Shown: positions 1 through 9,024, counted from the stretch's first letter. The stretch: 64,000 nucleotides of DNA from Leisingera sp. ANG1 (GCF_000203975.2 NZ_AFCF02000016.1:93571-157570), one strand, 5' to 3'. The notes: a model not told the origin generated them from the sequence alone. Translations and numbers: made by a program.

Positions 1-793
1 TGAAGCGCCAGAACACATAGCCGATCAGTATGGTGGAAAGGGCAATAAAACCCGCGGCCTTGGCAAGATTGAAGCGCTCGCCATAGAGAAAGCGGAAGAT
101 GTGGTTCGGGGTGCGGCTGAGGTAGACCGCGCCGATCAGGGTCTGGTCCGCATAGACCGGCATCGCCACAAAGACGCGCACGCGGGCGCCGCGGCTGAGA
201 GTGTAAAGCGCGGGCGGCGCGTCCTCGCGCAGGCGGGTGCGCGCAACAGAGACGGTTTCGCCTGCCAGCGCGCCCTGCACCTCCTCCACATGGCCCAGAA
301 AGGTGCCGGTTTCAGCGGTGCCTGCAAAGACGTTGCCGCGGGCGTCAAGAAACCGGTAGCCGGCCAGCGTCTGCGCCTGTGCGGCATTGGCAATGCGGGT
401 CAGCGGGGTTGCGATCTTCCGGTAAGGGGCGCCCGCAGGACCAGAGAGCGGTTTTGCGTCGGGGCGGGGCGGCAGGACGGTTTCGCTGTTGACGGACAGC
501 GACGGAAACACCGCGTGCTCGCCGGAGACCGGGCGCCCGCGGGGCGGCTTGGTGCCAGCTGCGCCTGCATAAAGCTCGGCATAGGCCGCCGACATCACCG
601 CGGCCTGGGTCAGCAGGCTTTCCTCGGTCTGCTGCACCAGCTGGCTGTCGTAGAAGCGGAACAGGATCAACCCGGCAAAGGGCAGGCAAAGGACCAGCGC
701 CAGCACCAGAAGCACCACAGCCCAGAGCCGCGGCCGCCATTTGCGGGTCAGCCCGTTTCGGGCCAGTGTGTTGCGATTCAGGCTGGGGTGCAT
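1..793 (-). CDS. Sensor histidine kinase, N-terminal part (cut by window edge)
   Basis: This frame is open from position 793 to the left edge, so only about 264 N-terminal residues are present and the kinase core lies outside. It starts MHPSLNRNTL and overlaps the stop of the upstream response-regulator gene by 16 bases, which indicates translational coupling. A first membrane segment is at about residues 24-45 (around LWAVVLLVLALVL). An extracytoplasmic region of about 195 residues follows, and a second membrane segment starts near residue 241 (FIALSTILIGYVF), right at the edge. This is the sensory half of a classical membrane histidine kinase. The kinase identity is inferred from the architecture and from the adjacent OmpR-type regulator; no H-box is visible. 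The ligand is unknown. Confidence 0.8.
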   Translation of the reverse strand, partial: MHPSLNRNTLARNGLTRKWRPRLWAVVLLVLALVLCLPFAGLILFRFYDSQLVQQTEESLLTQAAVMSAAYAELYAGAAGTKPPRGRPVSGEHAVFPSLSVNSETVLPPRPDAKPLSGPAGAPYRKIATPLTRIANAAQAQTLAGYRFLDARGNVFAGTAETGTFLGHVEEVQGALAGETVSVARTRLREDAPPALYTLSRGARVRVFVAMPVYADQTLIGAVYLSRTPNHIFRFLYGERFNLAKAAGFIALSTILIGYVFWRF

Positions 794-1473
794 GCGCCCA
801 TCCTGAGGCCGACGCCGTGCACGGTCACGATCCCCTCGGCGCAGCCCGCCTGCGCCAGCTTGGCGCGGATGTTGCGGATGTGGCTGTCGATGGTGCGGTC
901 GGAGACATGGATGTTGTAGCCATACAGCGCATCCACCAGCTGCGCCCGCGACAGCACCCGGTCCGGGCGGGCCATCAGGGTTGCCAGCAGCCGGAACTCC
1001 GACCCGGTCAGGGACACTGGCACAGCGGCAAAACGGCAGAGGTGGCGCTCCGCATTCAACTCCAGGCTGCCCTGCGCCAGCACCGCTTCGGGCTGTGCCG
1101 GGGCGGCGGGGGCGCTGCGTTTCAGGATCGCCTTGATCCGGGCCACCAGTTCACGCGGGGAGAAGGGTTTGGTCAGGTAGTCGTCGGCGCCCAGCTCCAG
1201 CCCGACGATGCGGTCGATCTCGTCATCACGGGCGGTGAGGAACAGGATCGGCACGTCGGAGGATTTGCGGATCTCGCGGCAGACTTCCAGCCCGTCCATT
1301 TCCGGCAGGCCGATGTCCAGCACGATCAGGTCGGGGTTTTCCTCCCGGCTCGCGTTCAGCGCGGCGAGGCCGTCACTGGCAAAAAGCGTCTCAAAGCCTG
1401 CCTTTTCCACCGCGAAGCCGGTCACCTCAAGGATATCGGGATCGTCATCGACAACAAGAATGCGGGCTGGCAT
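778..1473 (-). CDS. OmpR/PhoB-family response regulator
   Basis: A 231-residue protein with a receiver domain followed by a winged-helix DNA-binding domain. The receiver has the acidic pair D10/D11, the phospho-acceptor D53 in VLDIGLPEMDG, T80 and K102 (TKPF). The C-terminal half (about 135-228) has the OmpR-type pattern around SEFRLLATLM and DRTIDSHIRNIRAKL. I place the start at MPARILVVDDD; a longer upstream in-frame extension has no family similarity. It is the partner of the overlapping sensor kinase downstream and lies just after a DUF4173 membrane protein (13-base gap). The three genes probably form one unit. The target genes cannot be told from sequence. Confidence 0.95.
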   Translation of the reverse strand: MPARILVVDDDPDILEVTGFAVEKAGFETLFASDGLAALNASREENPDLIVLDIGLPEMDGLEVCREIRKSSDVPILFLTARDDEIDRIVGLELGADDYLTKPFSPRELVARIKAILKRSAPAAPAQPEAVLAQGSLELNAERHLCRFAAVPVSLTGSEFRLLATLMARPDRVLSRAQLVDALYGYNIHVSDRTIDSHIRNIRAKLAQAGCAEGIVTVHGVGLRMGACTPA

Positions 1474-1486
1474 CAAATGGGGTCCT

Positions 1487-3013
1487 TCAATTTTGCCGCT
1501 GATAATAGGCTTGGATCCGCCACCTCCGAAAGCCCCATTCGCGCCAGTTGGTGATGGCGGTCTTGTAGAGGTCATAGTGCATTGCGCTGCCGCAGACCTG
1601 CTGTCCGGTTTCGGTTTCAAAGGCATGGACAGCGGGGTAGGCACCGGCACCGAGGCTGCAGATGTAATATGTGTCCTGTTTCACCAGCGTACTGCCGTGG
1701 GTCAGGTTGTAGCGGGCGATGACCTCGGCGAAGTTCACGAAACCGCAGATGTAGAGGGTTCCTGCAAGGGCGGCAAAGCAGCGGCGCAGCAGCCAGGCAT
1801 TGCCGTGGCCGCGGCGGATTTGCATCACGGTCAGAACCAGCCCTGCCAGCACCAGCGCCATCCAGATGAAGGCAGCAATCCGCAGGTAAGTCAGCGCATA
1901 GGCTCCGACATAATGATGCAGCCGGATGGCGGCGGTCAGCACCAGGAACATGTTCTGCGCCAGCCAGAGGTAGACCAGAGCGCGCAGGGTTCTGTCGGCG
2001 CCAGTCATGCTGCGCGTCACCAGCGTGAACACACCGGCCAGCAGTGCCGTCACCACCAGCGGATAGGATCCACGGTGGGCGTAAGAAGCATAGCTCATCC
2101 CTTCAGGCAGGGAGACGCCGCCGGTCAGAATGCCAAGATCCATCACCGTTTGGACCAGAAACAGCAGGTTGAACAGCACCAGCGAATTGCGCACCGAAAC
2201 CGGGTTGATCAGAAAGGCGGCCCGGCTGGGGCCTGCCTTTTGCACGGAAACGGGCGGTGCTGCACTGCCCAGCCATGTCCCGCTGAGGTTGAGGCAGGGC
2301 CACAGCAGCGCTGCCATCACGGTCCAGAACAGGAGCCGCAGCCAGAATTCCAGCTCGAACAGGCGGCCCGGGTCCAGCTCTGCCAGAACCTCCTCCAGCA
2401 CCGGGTTGGCGGCGGCCAGAAGCATCAGAAAAACCGCGCCCATGAGCAGCGGCAGCGCCATCGCTGCCGCCTGGCGGCGGGCGCCTGAGCTGAGGTCCGT
2501 GGCGGGCATGGCGCGGAATGCATCGCGCAGCAGCAGCGTGGCGCCGATGGTCGGCAGGCGCAGGGCGGTGCGCAGCGCCAGACGTTCGCTGGCGGCCTGG
2601 CCGTAGACCGCCCAGACCACAAGGCAGACCAGACCGCCGAGGCTGAACAGAACCGACAGGAACTGCAGCTCAATGGCGGCGGGCAGATTGCTGAGCACAG
2701 CAAAACCTGCCGCACCGGCCCATTCCCGGGCTGTTGGCCGCCGCGGTTTCATCGCCATGACGGCAGCAGAGAGGATCAGCGCAAAAACCGCAACCGAGAT
2801 GCCTGCGGGCTGTTCCCAGAACAGCCAGTCGGCAACTGCAACCAGGGCCGCCAGAAGCGGTATCGCATGGCGGATCCGTAAAGCGGCGATGAGCGGCCCG
2901 CCGTCCCGCGGGCGGCGGTGCGGAGCCTGCGGCGGCCCGTCCGCCGTTTCCAGCCACCACCCATCCAGCCTGATGCTGTCGGGCACCCCGTGAATAACCA
3001 GTTCCTGCCTCAT
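1487..3013 (-). CDS. DUF4173/DUF4153-type integral membrane protein
   Basis: A 508-residue polytopic membrane protein. A short hydrophilic N-terminus (about 45 residues) is followed by many hydrophobic helices from about residue 46 (IRHAIPLLAALVAVADWLFW) to about 435. A soluble tail near the end contains NWREWGFRRWRIQ. Spacing and composition match the DUF4173 family of uncharacterised membrane proteins; I assign the family from memory of such sequences, not from a search. A GCAGGAG ribosome site precedes the ATG. It is the first gene of a unit with a response regulator and sensor kinase, so it may be a target or an accessory sensor of that system. Its function is unknown. The 248 bases upstream hold no gene and must carry the promoter. 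Confidence 0.75.
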   Translation of the reverse strand: MRQELVIHGVPDSIRLDGWWLETADGPPQAPHRRPRDGGPLIAALRIRHAIPLLAALVAVADWLFWEQPAGISVAVFALILSAAVMAMKPRRPTAREWAGAAGFAVLSNLPAAIELQFLSVLFSLGGLVCLVVWAVYGQAASERLALRTALRLPTIGATLLLRDAFRAMPATDLSSGARRQAAAMALPLLMGAVFLMLLAAANPVLEEVLAELDPGRLFELEFWLRLLFWTVMAALLWPCLNLSGTWLGSAAPPVSVQKAGPSRAAFLINPVSVRNSLVLFNLLFLVQTVMDLGILTGGVSLPEGMSYASYAHRGSYPLVVTALLAGVFTLVTRSMTGADRTLRALVYLWLAQNMFLVLTAAIRLHHYVGAYALTYLRIAAFIWMALVLAGLVLTVMQIRRGHGNAWLLRRCFAALAGTLYICGFVNFAEVIARYNLTHGSTLVKQDTYYICSLGAGAYPAVHAFETETGQQVCGSAMHYDLYKTAITNWREWGFRRWRIQAYYQRQN

Positions 3014-3261
3014 GTCCTGTCTCCTGCTCTCAAATCTCTTTGCCAGGCAGGATGAGGCCCGCGCTTGCAGCTTTGGCGTGCTGTCTCCGCAGGTTTCAGG
3101 GGGCTTTTGTGCAGATTTCGTGCAGGGATGAAGTGTCCGCTGCTTGCCTTTGAAGGGAGAGATTCCGCGGGCTTCCCCAGGGTATGCCTCTGCAGTTTTC
3201 GGCTGCGGGTGCAGCGGGCCGCCTTCTCGGCGCCGTCGCGGCAGGCCGAGACGTGCTGCAG

Positions 3262-3933
3262 TCAGCGGTCCATCTTTTGTTCCGCAAAGGCCCGGGCCGC
3301 GGCCACCGCCTGCTGGTCCGGTTCAGCCCCGGTGAAGCCCAGCAGGTAGCCTTCCAGCCGGGCGGTGCGGGCCTGCATAGGCTCGCGCACTTCCAGTGCG
3401 TGGTAGCCGCATTGCATGAAGTAAAGGATCCGGGCGCGGGCCTCAGCTTCATAGGCGGAGTAGTCGTGGCGTTCGAACATCGCCGTCACCGCAGCCAGCC
3501 GCTGCGCATCCGCCGCGTCGATCCGGTTGCGCACCTTGCCGTCGCGGCGCGACCATTCGCGCACCGCAAAATCCAGGGAAGCGTCGAACAGGTCCGGGTC
3601 GACAAAACAGCGGAAGAAATTGCAGACCGCCCAGGAGATATTGGCGGCGGGCAGGTCGCAATGGTCGAGGATGGGCGCGGTGTTGCGTGCCTCCCAGTCG
3701 TCCAGCAGCGCCTCCAGAAGGTGTTTGCGGCTCTTGAAGTACCAGTAGAAGCTGGAGCGCGATACGCCGAGCCGTTCGCCGATCGCCAGCACCTTGACCC
3801 CGGCCACCCCTTCGCTGACCAGCAGGTCGCGGGCCACGTTCAGCCAGTCCTCCGGCGTGACCTTCACATGGCCGCTGAGGGGTTCCTTCTCGGGGTTGTC
3901 CCGGTGCAGTACCGGGGCGGCGCGTCTGGCCAT
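3262..3933 (-). CDS. TetR-family transcriptional regulator
   Basis: A 223-residue protein with a TetR-type HTH at about residues 28-75; the recognition part is VLAIGERLGVSRSSFYWYFKSRKHLLEAL. The remainder is a helical ligand-binding domain. It is the last gene of an operon DMGDH/GcvT flavoprotein - MttB homologue - TetR, one base after the MttB stop codon. It is therefore the likely local repressor, and the paired palindromes at 7960-8008 in the operon leader are its likely operators. The inducer is probably the methylated amine handled by the operon (inference). The DNA-binding domain has full length, so it is not degraded. Confidence 0.93.
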   Translation of the reverse strand: MARRAAPVLHRDNPEKEPLSGHVKVTPEDWLNVARDLLVSEGVAGVKVLAIGERLGVSRSSFYWYFKSRKHLLEALLDDWEARNTAPILDHCDLPAANISWAVCNFFRCFVDPDLFDASLDFAVREWSRRDGKVRNRIDAADAQRLAAVTAMFERHDYSAYEAEARARILYFMQCGYHALEVREPMQARTARLEGYLLGFTGAEPDQQAVAAARAFAEQKMDR

Positions 3934-3934
3934 G

Positions 3935-5491
3935 TCAGCTCTCCGGCGGGGCGCCGCCTTCTGCGGTGCGCTTGGCGATGAAGGCTTGCAGCGCTTCAGC
4001 GCGGGTTTCGTCCGTCACAGGCCGGGTATCATGGGCGAGGATCTCCTTCCAGACCCGGGTGGCACGCTGGCTGGCGTCCAGACTGCCGCGTTCGGTCCAG
4101 GTGCCGAAATTGGCATAATCATGCACCACGGGTTCGTAGAATTCCGTACTGTAGCGCTCCATGGTCTGGGGCGCGGCAAAGAAATGCCCCTGCGGCTCCA
4201 CCTGTGTCAGGGCGCTGGCGTAGCCGATTTCGTCTGTCCCGGCCTGGGCGCCTGCGCAAAGTTCGGCAATCATGTTCAGGACTTCGGCGTCGGTGACCAG
4301 TTTTTCGTAGGAGACGGACAGCCCGCCCTCCAGCCAGCCGGCCGAGTGAATGATCACGGTGGCGCCGGCCATCAGGCAACCCCAGAGCCCCATCTGGTTT
4401 TCATTGGCCGCCTGCACGTCGTTGCAGTTTGACGCGGACCCGGCGGCAGAGCGCCAGGGCAGACCAAGGTGCCGCGCCAGCTGGCCTGCGGCCAGGGAGG
4501 CTTGGAAATGCGCGGGCGTGCCGAATGCAGGCGCGCCGGATTTCATGTCCACGTTGGAGGTGAAAGTGCCATAACAGACCGGCGCGCCGGGATTAGCCAG
4601 TTGGGTGAGAGTGAGCGCGGCCAGCACCTCCGCATGGCTGAGGGTGATCGCGCCCGCGACGGTGATCGGTGCCATTGCACCCATCAGGGTGAAGGGCGTG
4701 ATGATCGAGACCTGCCCGTGGTGTGCAAAGTCGATGAGGCCTTGCGCCATCGGAATGTCCAGCGTGCGCGGGCTGTTGGTGTTGATGATGGTGTAGCATC
4801 GCGGCTCCGACTGGAACTCCGCGTCAGACAGCCCGCGGAAGTCGCGGATCATCTCGAAGCAGTCCATCACCTGCGGCGTGCCGCGTGAGAAGATGAAGGG
4901 GAACTTGTCGGTCCGGGTCATCTGCGCCTCAGTGGTGAAGTAATGGCGCAGATGGATGGGGACGTCCTGCGGTTCCACCTGGGGGGAGATCATGTGGAAG
5001 ACGTCGAAGTGATGGGTAAGCTGCAGGTATTCCAGGTAATCCCGGGCTGAGCCGGGGCGGCGGCCGCGTTCCAGATCGGTGGCATTTGGCGCGCCTGCCC
5101 CTGCCTGGAACACCAGGCTGCCCAGCTCCAGCGTGATATCGCGCTCCCGTGCGCCCGCCCGGCAGGTGATTGAGCGGGGGGCAGTGGCCAGCGCCGCCTC
5201 CACCATGTCGCGGCCGATATAGACCATTTCGCTGTCTTCATCGACGCGGGCGCCGCCTTTGGCATAGACTTTGCGCGCCTCCGGCAGCAAAACCTTCATG
5301 CCCAGTTCCTCGAGCATCTTCAGCGCGGTTTCATGCATGTCCGCGATCTGATGCGCCGGGAAGACCTCTATTTGCGGGAAGGGGTTTCTTAGCTGGCGGT
5401 AGTTTGTGGTGCGTTGCGGGGCAGGGGCGGTGTCGCCCCCGCGTCCCCGCCGTCTGCGCCCGCGTTGGTTGCCTTCATTCTCAAAGGTCAT
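3935..5491 (-). CDS. MttB-family (trimethylamine methyltransferase-like) protein, non-pyrrolysine type
   Basis: A 518-residue protein of the MttB superfamily (Pfam MTTB). Characterised members move a methyl group from a quaternary or tertiary amine to a corrinoid protein. Family-like stretches include QIADMHETALKMLEELGM near the N-terminus, FMISPQ-type core strands, and the late SAGWLEGGLSVSYEKLVTD. The frame is uninterrupted, so this is not the amber/pyrrolysine type; such members include glycine-betaine, proline-betaine and carnitine methyltransferases. A basic, low-complexity N-terminus (RGRRRRGRGG) is also seen in the second homologue in this window. It sits between a DMGDH/GcvT flavoprotein (4-base gap) and a TetR gene. 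No corrinoid-protein gene is nearby. The substrate is unknown. Confidence 0.9.
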   Translation of the reverse strand: MTFENEGNQRGRRRRGRGGDTAPAPQRTTNYRQLRNPFPQIEVFPAHQIADMHETALKMLEELGMKVLLPEARKVYAKGGARVDEDSEMVYIGRDMVEAALATAPRSITCRAGARERDITLELGSLVFQAGAGAPNATDLERGRRPGSARDYLEYLQLTHHFDVFHMISPQVEPQDVPIHLRHYFTTEAQMTRTDKFPFIFSRGTPQVMDCFEMIRDFRGLSDAEFQSEPRCYTIINTNSPRTLDIPMAQGLIDFAHHGQVSIITPFTLMGAMAPITVAGAITLSHAEVLAALTLTQLANPGAPVCYGTFTSNVDMKSGAPAFGTPAHFQASLAAGQLARHLGLPWRSAAGSASNCNDVQAANENQMGLWGCLMAGATVIIHSAGWLEGGLSVSYEKLVTDAEVLNMIAELCAGAQAGTDEIGYASALTQVEPQGHFFAAPQTMERYSTEFYEPVVHDYANFGTWTERGSLDASQRATRVWKEILAHDTRPVTDETRAEALQAFIAKRTAEGGAPPES

Positions 5492-5495
5492 CGGA

Positions 5496-7901
5496 TCAGC
5501 CTCTCATCGCTTTGCCGGAGGGGTCGTAGGGGGAGGGGGCAATCACGCGCGCAGGGCGTTCCTGCCCCACGATATGCACGGTCAGTTCCGTTCCTTCGGC
5601 GGCTGCGTTGCGGTCCACCATCGCCATGGCGAGCGACTTGCCCGTGGTGTGGCCATAGCCGCCGGAGGTGACAAAGCCGACGCGGGTTCCGCTCTGCCAG
5701 ACGGGTTCATAGCCGCTGGCGTCTGCATCCGTGGCGTCCACCTCAAGGGTCACAACAACCTGACCCGGGCCGCCCGCGTCGCGTTCCTTCATCGTGGCGG
5801 CGCGGCCGATGAAGTCCTTGTTCCAGTCAATCCAGCGGTCCATGCCGGTCTGCGCTGCGGTGTAGCCTTGGGTGAATTCAGCGCTCCAGATGCCAAAGCT
5901 TTTTTCCAGTCGCAGGCTCAGGAGCGCGTTGAAGCCGACTTCGCGGAGGCCAAGGTCTGCACCGGCCTCCAGCAGCGTTTCGCGCAGGGTGATGTGCTCG
6001 GCAGCGGAGCAGTGGAGTTCGTAGCCCAGTTCCCCCGCGACCGAGAGGCGGCCCACCTTGAGGCGCAGCATGCCGATGTCGAAGGTGCCGCAGCCCATGA
6101 AGGGCAGGTCTGCGATGGGGCCATCCGTCAGCTTTTCCAAGACCTTGCGGCTGTTCGGGCCGGAGAGGCTGAAGCCGGTGACGGCATCGGTCACGTCGCG
6201 CACCCCGACGTCCTCTCCCATATGGTCCTGGAACCAGCGCATGTGCCATTCGCGCAGGTAGTAGCTGCCCATGATCCACCAGCTGCCGTCCCCCCAGTTG
6301 AACACGGTGAGGTCGCCCTTGAGGCGGCCCTCAGGCGACAGCATCGGCGCCAGTTTGGCGCGGCCAGGGGCGGGGAGTTTCGACGCCATGAGGCGGTTGA
6401 GCCAGGCCACGGCGCCTGCACCTGAGACCTCAAACCGGGAGAAGGCGGAAATGTCGAGGAGGCCCACGGCCTCGCGCACCGCCTTGCATTCCTCTGCGAC
6501 GATGCCAAAGGCGTTGGAGCGCTTTAGGGTCGGGGTTTCGGTAAAGTCTTCCGACGGGGCGAAATAGAGCGGGATCTCCAGCCCGTAGCTTGCACCCCAG
6601 CGGCAGCCAGCGGCGGTCATACCGTCATAGGCGGGTGCCTTTTTCAGCGGGCGGCCTGCGGGCAGTTGCTCATTCGGGTAGGTCATCACGAAGCGGCGGG
6701 TGTAGAACTGGCCGGTGGTTTCCTTGATGAAACGCTTGTTCTGCGCATAGTCGCCGAAACGCGCCACATCCATGCCGAACACATCCGCCTCCGGCTCGCC
6801 GTGGATCATCCATTCGGCCAGCGACTTGCCGACGCCGCCGCCCTGCAGGAAACCGGCCATCACGCCGCAGGCGCACCAGTAGCCGGGCTTGCCGCGCACC
6901 GGGCCCACCAGCGGGTTGCCGTCGGGGGCAAAGGTGAAGGCGCCGTTGACCCAGGTTTTGACCCCGGTGGTTTGCAGCGCCGGGTAGCGTTCGAAACCGA
7001 GGGTCAGCTCCCTTTCGATCCGGTCGGGGTCTTCCTGCTGCAGCTCGAACCCGTATTCCCAGGGCGCGCCGTCCATCATCCAGTGCTCATGGTCGATCTC
7101 GTAGATGCCCAGCAGGATGCCCTTCTGATCCTGCCGCATATAGGTGAAGCCTTCGAGGTCCACGGTCATCGGCACCTCGAAGTCGAGCTGTTCCAGCTCG
7201 GGGATGGTGTCGGAGATCAGGTAGTGGTGGTTGAGCGGCGAGACTGGCAGTTCCACCCCCGCCATCCGGCCCACCTGCTTGGCCCAAAGACCTGCGGCAT
7301 TGACCACATGCTCGGCATGGATGGTGCCCTTTTCGGTCACCACCTGCCAGCCGCCCTCCACCTGGTGCAGTTCCAGCACCCGGTTGTGCTCGATCACCTC
7401 GGCGCCGCGTTTCTTGGCAGCCCCGGCATAGGCGTGCACGGTGCCGGTGGTGTCGACATAGCCCTCGCGGTCGGCCCACATGCCGCCGAGGATGCCCTCG
7501 GTGGACATGATCGGGCATAGCTCGCCAGCCTCCTGGGGGGTGATCAGGCGGCAGTCGTCGATGCCGATCGACTGGAAAGTGCGGTAGGCCGATTGCAGCC
7601 ATTCCCAGCGGTCCGGGGTGCCTGCCAGCGTCATGCCGCCGGTCATATGCATGCCGACGGACTGGCCGGATTCCTGTTCGATCTCGGATAAGAGGTCGAT
7701 GGTATAGGCCTGCAAGCTGGCGATGTTGGGGTCTGCGTTCAATGCGTGAAATCCGCCTGCCGCGTGCCAGCTGGATCCTGCTGTCAGCACCGAGCGCTCG
7801 ATCAGGCAGACATCGGTCCAGCCGAATTTCGCCAGGTGGTAGAGGACGGAGGTGCCGACAACACCGCCCCCAATGACAACGGCACGATAGTGCGACTTCA
7901 T
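5496..7901 (-). CDS. FAD-dependent dimethylglycine/sarcosine dehydrogenase-like protein with C-terminal GcvT domain
   Basis: An 801-residue two-part enzyme. Residues 1 to about 420 form a DAO-type flavoprotein with the dinucleotide motif GGGVVG at 11-16. The motif AGSSWHAAGG places H46 where dimethylglycine dehydrogenases attach FAD covalently. Residues from about 430 to 800 form an aminomethyltransferase (GcvT)-like tetrahydrofolate domain (ISAFSRFEVSG, FSLSGPNSRKVLEKL, ELGYELH). Such enzymes oxidatively demethylate N-methylglycines or related amines and pass the one-carbon unit to tetrahydrofolate. It is the first gene of the operon with the MttB homologue and TetR, which suggests stepwise demethylation of the same substrate. 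A GGGAG ribosome site lies upstream. The exact substrate is uncertain. Confidence 0.92.
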   Translation of the reverse strand: MKSHYRAVVIGGGVVGTSVLYHLAKFGWTDVCLIERSVLTAGSSWHAAGGFHALNADPNIASLQAYTIDLLSEIEQESGQSVGMHMTGGMTLAGTPDRWEWLQSAYRTFQSIGIDDCRLITPQEAGELCPIMSTEGILGGMWADREGYVDTTGTVHAYAGAAKKRGAEVIEHNRVLELHQVEGGWQVVTEKGTIHAEHVVNAAGLWAKQVGRMAGVELPVSPLNHHYLISDTIPELEQLDFEVPMTVDLEGFTYMRQDQKGILLGIYEIDHEHWMMDGAPWEYGFELQQEDPDRIERELTLGFERYPALQTTGVKTWVNGAFTFAPDGNPLVGPVRGKPGYWCACGVMAGFLQGGGVGKSLAEWMIHGEPEADVFGMDVARFGDYAQNKRFIKETTGQFYTRRFVMTYPNEQLPAGRPLKKAPAYDGMTAAGCRWGASYGLEIPLYFAPSEDFTETPTLKRSNAFGIVAEECKAVREAVGLLDISAFSRFEVSGAGAVAWLNRLMASKLPAPGRAKLAPMLSPEGRLKGDLTVFNWGDGSWWIMGSYYLREWHMRWFQDHMGEDVGVRDVTDAVTGFSLSGPNSRKVLEKLTDGPIADLPFMGCGTFDIGMLRLKVGRLSVAGELGYELHCSAAEHITLRETLLEAGADLGLREVGFNALLSLRLEKSFGIWSAEFTQGYTAAQTGMDRWIDWNKDFIGRAATMKERDAGGPGQVVVTLEVDATDADASGYEPVWQSGTRVGFVTSGGYGHTTGKSLAMAMVDRNAAAEGTELTVHIVGQERPARVIAPSPYDPSGKAMRG

Positions 7902-7959
7902 GGCTTTGCTCCCTGTCTGCCGTCACCGGGCAGGCGGGGATCTCCCCCGAATCCGCCCT

Positions 7960-8008
7960 TTGGACATTTCTGTCCAATTCATCGACGATCCTGGACAGTC
8001 TTGTCCAG
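7960..8008. promoter_or_regulatory. Tandem palindromic operators in the DMGDH-MttB-TetR leader
   Basis: Two perfect 18-base palindromes lie in the 136-base leader of the flavoprotein gene. One is TTGGACA-tttc-TGTCCAA at 7960-7977. The other is CTGGACA-gtct-TGTCCAG at 7991-8008. Their centres are 31 bases apart, about three helical turns, so two dimers would bind the same face of the helix. Symmetry and size fit a TetR dimer, and the only local TetR is the last gene of this operon. The assignment to that protein is inference. Confidence 0.75.
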
Positions 8009-8037
8009 AGAAAATTTCAGGGTCTCACGCGAGGATG

Positions 8038-9024
8038 CTATTCGGCGGGTGTGCCGCTACTGACCTGGGTTTCCGCCCAGGTGCCGGTGCGCAGGGTTTG
8101 AGCGGCAAACCTTCCCGGGCCGGTTCGCCAGGGCAGGGCGGCTTCCAGCCACAATCCCTTGTGAAGGGTAAAGCGCCAGCCGCGCTGTGCGCGTTCAAAG
8201 GCGGTCACGTCCGGATGGTCTTCTTCCAGCAGCTCCACCGTGCCGGTCAGCAGCAGAAGGCTGCCGGTCTCGAAGTTCGGGAAGGCCAGGCCTGCGCGCG
8301 GGTTCAGCAGGAAATTTCCCAGCGTGTTGAAGTGGTTGTTGCCGCGAAAATCCGGGATGGTGAGGGTCTTGCCCGCCACCCGGACAAAGCCGGGCCGCCC
8401 GCCGCGGTGGGAGACATCGACACCCTCGCGATCCGGGTTCGCGGCGGCGGGGATGTGGCTGGCGACAAAGAATGTGTCGGCCTGGGCGATCCGCGTGCTG
8501 TGCTCCGGCGGCAGTGTGGTAAAGGCCTGTGGGCGCGCGGGGGCCGCGTCATTGGCAGGGGTCAGATCGCGCTCCTGGATGTACTGCGGGCAATTGCCAA
8601 AGGACTGGTCGACCCGCAAGGTGAAGCCGTCGCGGCTTGCCGAAACCACGCGCCCGTTCAGCCGGTTGCGGCGGCGGCTGTGCAGCTCGATCCCTAACAA
8701 CCCCAGCGGTGCGCCCTCGCGGATGGCGGCTTGGACCGGATCCCCGGCAGTTCCGTTCAGCGAGACCTGCAGGTGTTCCGGGTCGGGCGAGACGGCAAAG
8801 CCGGGCGCACCGCTGAGCAGGTTGGCCCAGGGCCAGCCGTCATCGTCCACGGCGCCGGCCGCCAGGAACGGCAGCTGGGCGAAGAACTCCCGGTGCTCCT
8901 CAGGCATGAAGGGGCGGATCATCCGGCGGCCCAGGGTCTCTGCCATGCCGCGCTTGCCTGCGCGGCGCTGCATTTCCTGTTCGCCCGCGTGGAAAGGCGA
9001 GGGGCTTTCTGGGTCATGGGGCAT
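8038..9024 (-). CDS. Pyridoxamine-5'-phosphate-oxidase-fold (FMN-binding split-barrel) family protein
   Basis: A 328-residue protein of the large PNPOx-like family annotated as pyridoxamine 5'-phosphate oxidase family protein. Typical stretches are FLAAGAVDDDGWPWANLLSG near the N-terminus and the C-terminal half VDVSHRGGRPGFVRV...LTIPDFRGNNHFNTLGNFLLNPRAGLAF, which is a flavin/pyridine-nucleotide split-barrel signature. It is longer than true PdxH (about 220 residues), so it is probably not the vitamin B6 enzyme. The GST gene lies 59 bases downstream on the same strand, and the two could be cotranscribed as a detoxification or redox pair. The substrate is unknown. Confidence 0.85.
   Translation of the reverse strand: MPHDPESPSPFHAGEQEMQRRAGKRGMAETLGRRMIRPFMPEEHREFFAQLPFLAAGAVDDDGWPWANLLSGAPGFAVSPDPEHLQVSLNGTAGDPVQAAIREGAPLGLLGIELHSRRRNRLNGRVVSASRDGFTLRVDQSFGNCPQYIQERDLTPANDAAPARPQAFTTLPPEHSTRIAQADTFFVASHIPAAANPDREGVDVSHRGGRPGFVRVAGKTLTIPDFRGNNHFNTLGNFLLNPRAGLAFPNFETGSLLLLTGTVELLEEDHPDVTAFERAQRGWRFTLHKGLWLEAALPWRTGPGRFAAQTLRTGTWAETQVSSGTPAE

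Noticed and set aside
101..919. 272-residue plus-strand open frame at the left edge
   Set aside because: Antisense to the sensor-kinase frame, which has two membrane helices and overlaps the response regulator in the usual way.
3935..5491. Pyrrolysine-type MttB with in-frame amber codon
   Set aside because: The reading frame has no internal stop and has full family length, and no pyl genes are nearby; the same holds for the copy at 47002-48573.
7902..8037. Possible glycine riboswitch before the DMGDH/GcvT gene
   Set aside because: The leader is short and is taken up by two DNA palindromes; I see none of the conserved glycine-aptamer segments.
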